DNA of 6,855 nucleotides from Candidatus Omnitrophota bacterium (GTDB lineage: Bacteria > Omnitrophota > Gorgyraeia > Pluralincolimonadales > Pluralincolimonadaceae). The position numbers were made by a program, and so were the translations under genes. Below are positions 5,521 through 6,855 of the stretch, one piece after another (the stretch's first letter is position 1; every line of letters starts with the position of its first letter). The stretch covers positions 1 through 6,855 of the forward strand of contig JAGUXU010000146.1 in the NCBI GenBank assembly GCA_020061685.1, written 5' to 3'. The notes under the pieces are model-generated. The model was not told the DNA's origin and did no database searches. It worked only from the letters and a program-made list of their open reading frames with translations.

Positions 5521-6102
5521 TTACCCCATCAAAGATCTGATCGCTGACATTATCTTATCCAATGCGGAATTTATCATCGCCTCATCCGGCGCTTCGGTTT
5601 TCTCGAACCTCAGAGGGCGGCCTATCTTCACCTTGACCGGATGCGGCTTCGGCAACAGCGCAGTACGCGGATACGCCTCAAAACTTCCGCGGATGGCACA
5701 AGGGACGACCAAAGCGCCTGTCTTGAGCGCGAGGACGGCGATCCCCCTCTTCCCCGCCTGAAGTCTCCCGTCCCAGCTTCTGGTCCCTTCGGGAAAGACA
5801 CCTATCGTGCTTCCGCTTTCCAGTGAAGAGAGCGAACTCCCTACCGCGCCGTTCTCAGGTATCATGCCTGTCAGGAAAAAGAGCCACTTAAGCCACCAGA
5901 CGTTATAAACGTCCTTCCTGATGACCCATCTTATCTTCTTCGGGATGGCGGCGCCGAGCGCCAGGGGGTCGATATAACTTGCGTGGTTCACGGCTATGAC
6001 GATCTTATTATCGGAAGGGAGGTTCTCTACGCCTTCAGTCTTTAAATCGAACAAGACCTTGCATAAAAACCAACTTATGGGGCGCAGGAAGTGATATAAC
6101 AC
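5521..6102 (-). CDS. PlsC-type lysophospholipid acyltransferase, atypical motif II
   Basis: A 193-residue membrane-associated acyltransferase of the 1-acylglycerol-3-phosphate acyltransferase family, which moves an acyl chain to lysophosphatidate in phospholipid synthesis. The catalytic NHASYID (H40-x4-D45), FPEGTRS (103-109) and VVPCAIRG (132-139) blocks are clear. The region between H40-x4-D45 and FPEG is about 8 residues shorter than I expect for the family. The usual motif II arginine (as in G-x-x-x-x-D-R), thought to hold the acceptor phosphate, is absent: the stretch reads GMIPENGAVGSS (79-90). The acceptor may therefore not be lysophosphatidate. Hydrophobic residues at 5-20 and 68-82 suit membrane association. 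The start is GTG 6102: in-frame codons upstream give only GTT AGC CCC GCC before a stop, and no Shine-Dalgarno is visible. It lies 7 bases after the PilZ stop. Confidence 0.88.
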   Translation of the reverse strand: MLYHFLRPISWFLCKVLFDLKTEGVENLPSDNKIVIAVNHASYIDPLALGAAIPKKIRWVIRKDVYNVWWLKWLFFLTGMIPENGAVGSSLSSLESGSTIGVFPEGTRSWDGRLQAGKRGIAVLALKTGALVVPCAIRGSFEAYPRTALLPKPHPVKVKIGRPLRFEKTEAPDEAMINSALDKIMSAIRSLMG

Positions 6103-6109
6103 GGCGGGG

Positions 6110-6490
6110 CTAACTTACTATGATCATTCTTTTTGCCAGAATGGAATTTATATAATTAGATATCTTGGACGCGTCCTGTCTCTTTATCCTGCTGAAGAAG
6201 ATGGCTACATTGCGGCAATTGGATTCCGGAGAGGACTTGACCGGCTCCGAGCGGACGACAACGCCTTCTATATGGATGGGGTGAGCCTTGGCCTTCTCTT
6301 CCGAGGGCAGAAGCAGGACGATCTTCACTTTGGATAGTAACGGGAAATAGCCCTCTACCTGGCAGAATACGCCGGAGCAGCTGATATTCTTGGTTACGCT
6401 TATCGCGTCGAAACCTTCATCTTTTATCTTGAGAGGTATCTTTTCCTCGACGCGAGGATGTCTTCTCCTCTCTATCTTAGCTCGTCCCAT
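6110..6490 (-). CDS. PilZ domain protein with canonical c-di-GMP motif
   Basis: A 126-residue stand-alone PilZ protein. It has both elements that wrap a cyclic di-GMP dimer: an RxxxR-type motif in ERRRHPR (R9-x3-R13) and the N-x-S-x-x-G motif N35-I-S37-C-S-G40 at the start of the beta barrel. The remaining sequence alternates hydrophobic and polar residues as barrel strands do, ending in a helix at about 105-120 (DASKISNYINSIL). Nothing else is fused to it, so it would act by binding a partner protein after sensing c-di-GMP; the partner is unknown. ATG 6490 follows the preceding stop by 12 bases. AGG lies only 2 bases before this ATG, which is close for a ribosome binding site, but no other start would retain the RxxxR motif. 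Confidence 0.93.
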   Translation of the reverse strand: MGRAKIERRRHPRVEEKIPLKIKDEGFDAISVTKNISCSGVFCQVEGYFPLLSKVKIVLLLPSEEKAKAHPIHIEGVVVRSEPVKSSPESNCRNVAIFFSRIKRQDASKISNYINSILAKRMIIVS

Positions 6491-6502
6491 ATCCTATCTG
6501 TC

Positions 6503-6855
6503 TTATTTTTTGGCTTGAGCGGCCGGCCCTACCTGCTGCTCTACCCATTGCCTGTAGACGTGGTCTAATATACGATTCCTGTCAAAAGGGGATACTTGTG
6601 TAAACTTTATTCCGGCGGATGATTCGGTCTTCGCCTCTGCCTTATCGATCCAGGCTATATCGCCTTTCGCGTAGACAGGCGCGGGGTCTCCCGGGATCCT
6701 TAATTTGATCTCCAACTCTGTGCCCGGGATAAGTTTACTGTTTAAGCTGGCTTGCATGCCTTCTCGGCTTAAATTTTTCGTGATGGAGATTCCTTCTATC
6801 GGGGTGCCGTTTCCGGGAACCATATACTCGATCTCAATGGCCACTTCAAACCGCA
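6503..6855 (-). CDS. PilZ domain protein, 5' end cut by window edge
   Basis: The frame is open from its TAA at 6505-6503 to the right edge, ending in codons for R-F-E-V-A-I-E-I-E-Y. This looks like the first PilZ strand following the N-terminal arginine motif, so the GTG at 6844 is probably an internal valine and the true start lies beyond 6855. About 116 residues are visible. The c-di-GMP motif N-L-S-R-E-G is present (N about 27 residues from the edge), followed by barrel strands (LEIKLRIP, AKGDIAWI, AGIKF) and a C-terminal helix (RNRILDHVYRQW). Whether the RxxxR arginines are intact cannot be seen. The tail is alanine- and glutamine-rich and ends in KK. It is 12 bases upstream of a second PilZ gene that is clearly diverged, an old tandem pair and not a recent duplication. 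Confidence 0.88.
   Translation of the reverse strand, partial: RFEVAIEIEYMVPGNGTPIEGISITKNLSREGMQASLNSKLIPGTELEIKLRIPGDPAPVYAKGDIAWIDKAEAKTESSAGIKFTQVSPFDRNRILDHVYRQWVEQQVGPAAQAKK

Overview
All genes in this window lie on the minus strand, so transcription runs from high to low coordinates. No gene is supported on the plus strand, and there are no RNA genes, insertion sequences, CRISPR arrays or tRNAs. The genes are packed very tightly, with 4-base ATGA overlaps, stop codons abutting starts, and a longest intergenic gap of 68 bases. GC is moderate and ATA and AGG/AGA codons are common. The gene set (PilZ proteins, PlsC-like acyltransferase, FAH-family enzyme, bacterial PolX with PHP domain, TPR-type secreted protein) indicates a Gram-negative-type bacterium. 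The style resembles uncultivated PVC-type lineages such as Omnitrophota, but that placement is an impression and was not tested.

Upstream block (6855 down to 1726): seven genes with gaps of no more than 12 bases, probably one operon. In order of transcription they are a PilZ protein cut by the window edge, a second PilZ protein with a canonical c-di-GMP motif, a small PlsC-type acyltransferase, an FAH-family hydrolase/decarboxylase, a full-length PolX (polymerase X plus PHP nuclease), an endonuclease IV-like TIM-barrel protein that keeps all nine metal ligands, and an endonuclease III-family DNA glycosylase whose lyase lysine is replaced by glutamate. The last three could together cover the base-excision-repair steps: base removal, AP-site incision, and end trimming with gap filling. 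Only a ligase is missing. This compact repair module is the most interesting feature of the window.

Downstream block (1725 to 1): a 68-base gap holds a near-consensus sigma-70-type promoter, with a 17-base spacer containing a 13-base palindrome that looks like an operator. It drives a flavin reductase-like flavoprotein, which overlaps by 16 bases a four-helix potassium-channel-like protein with a TVGYGD filter. That gene in turn overlaps by 4 bases the start of a secreted TPR-like protein running off the left edge.

Several starts needed correction or comment. The flavin reductase starts at 1657, not at an upstream ATG. The glycosylase and the acyltransferase use GTG. The rightmost PilZ gene has its real start outside the window.
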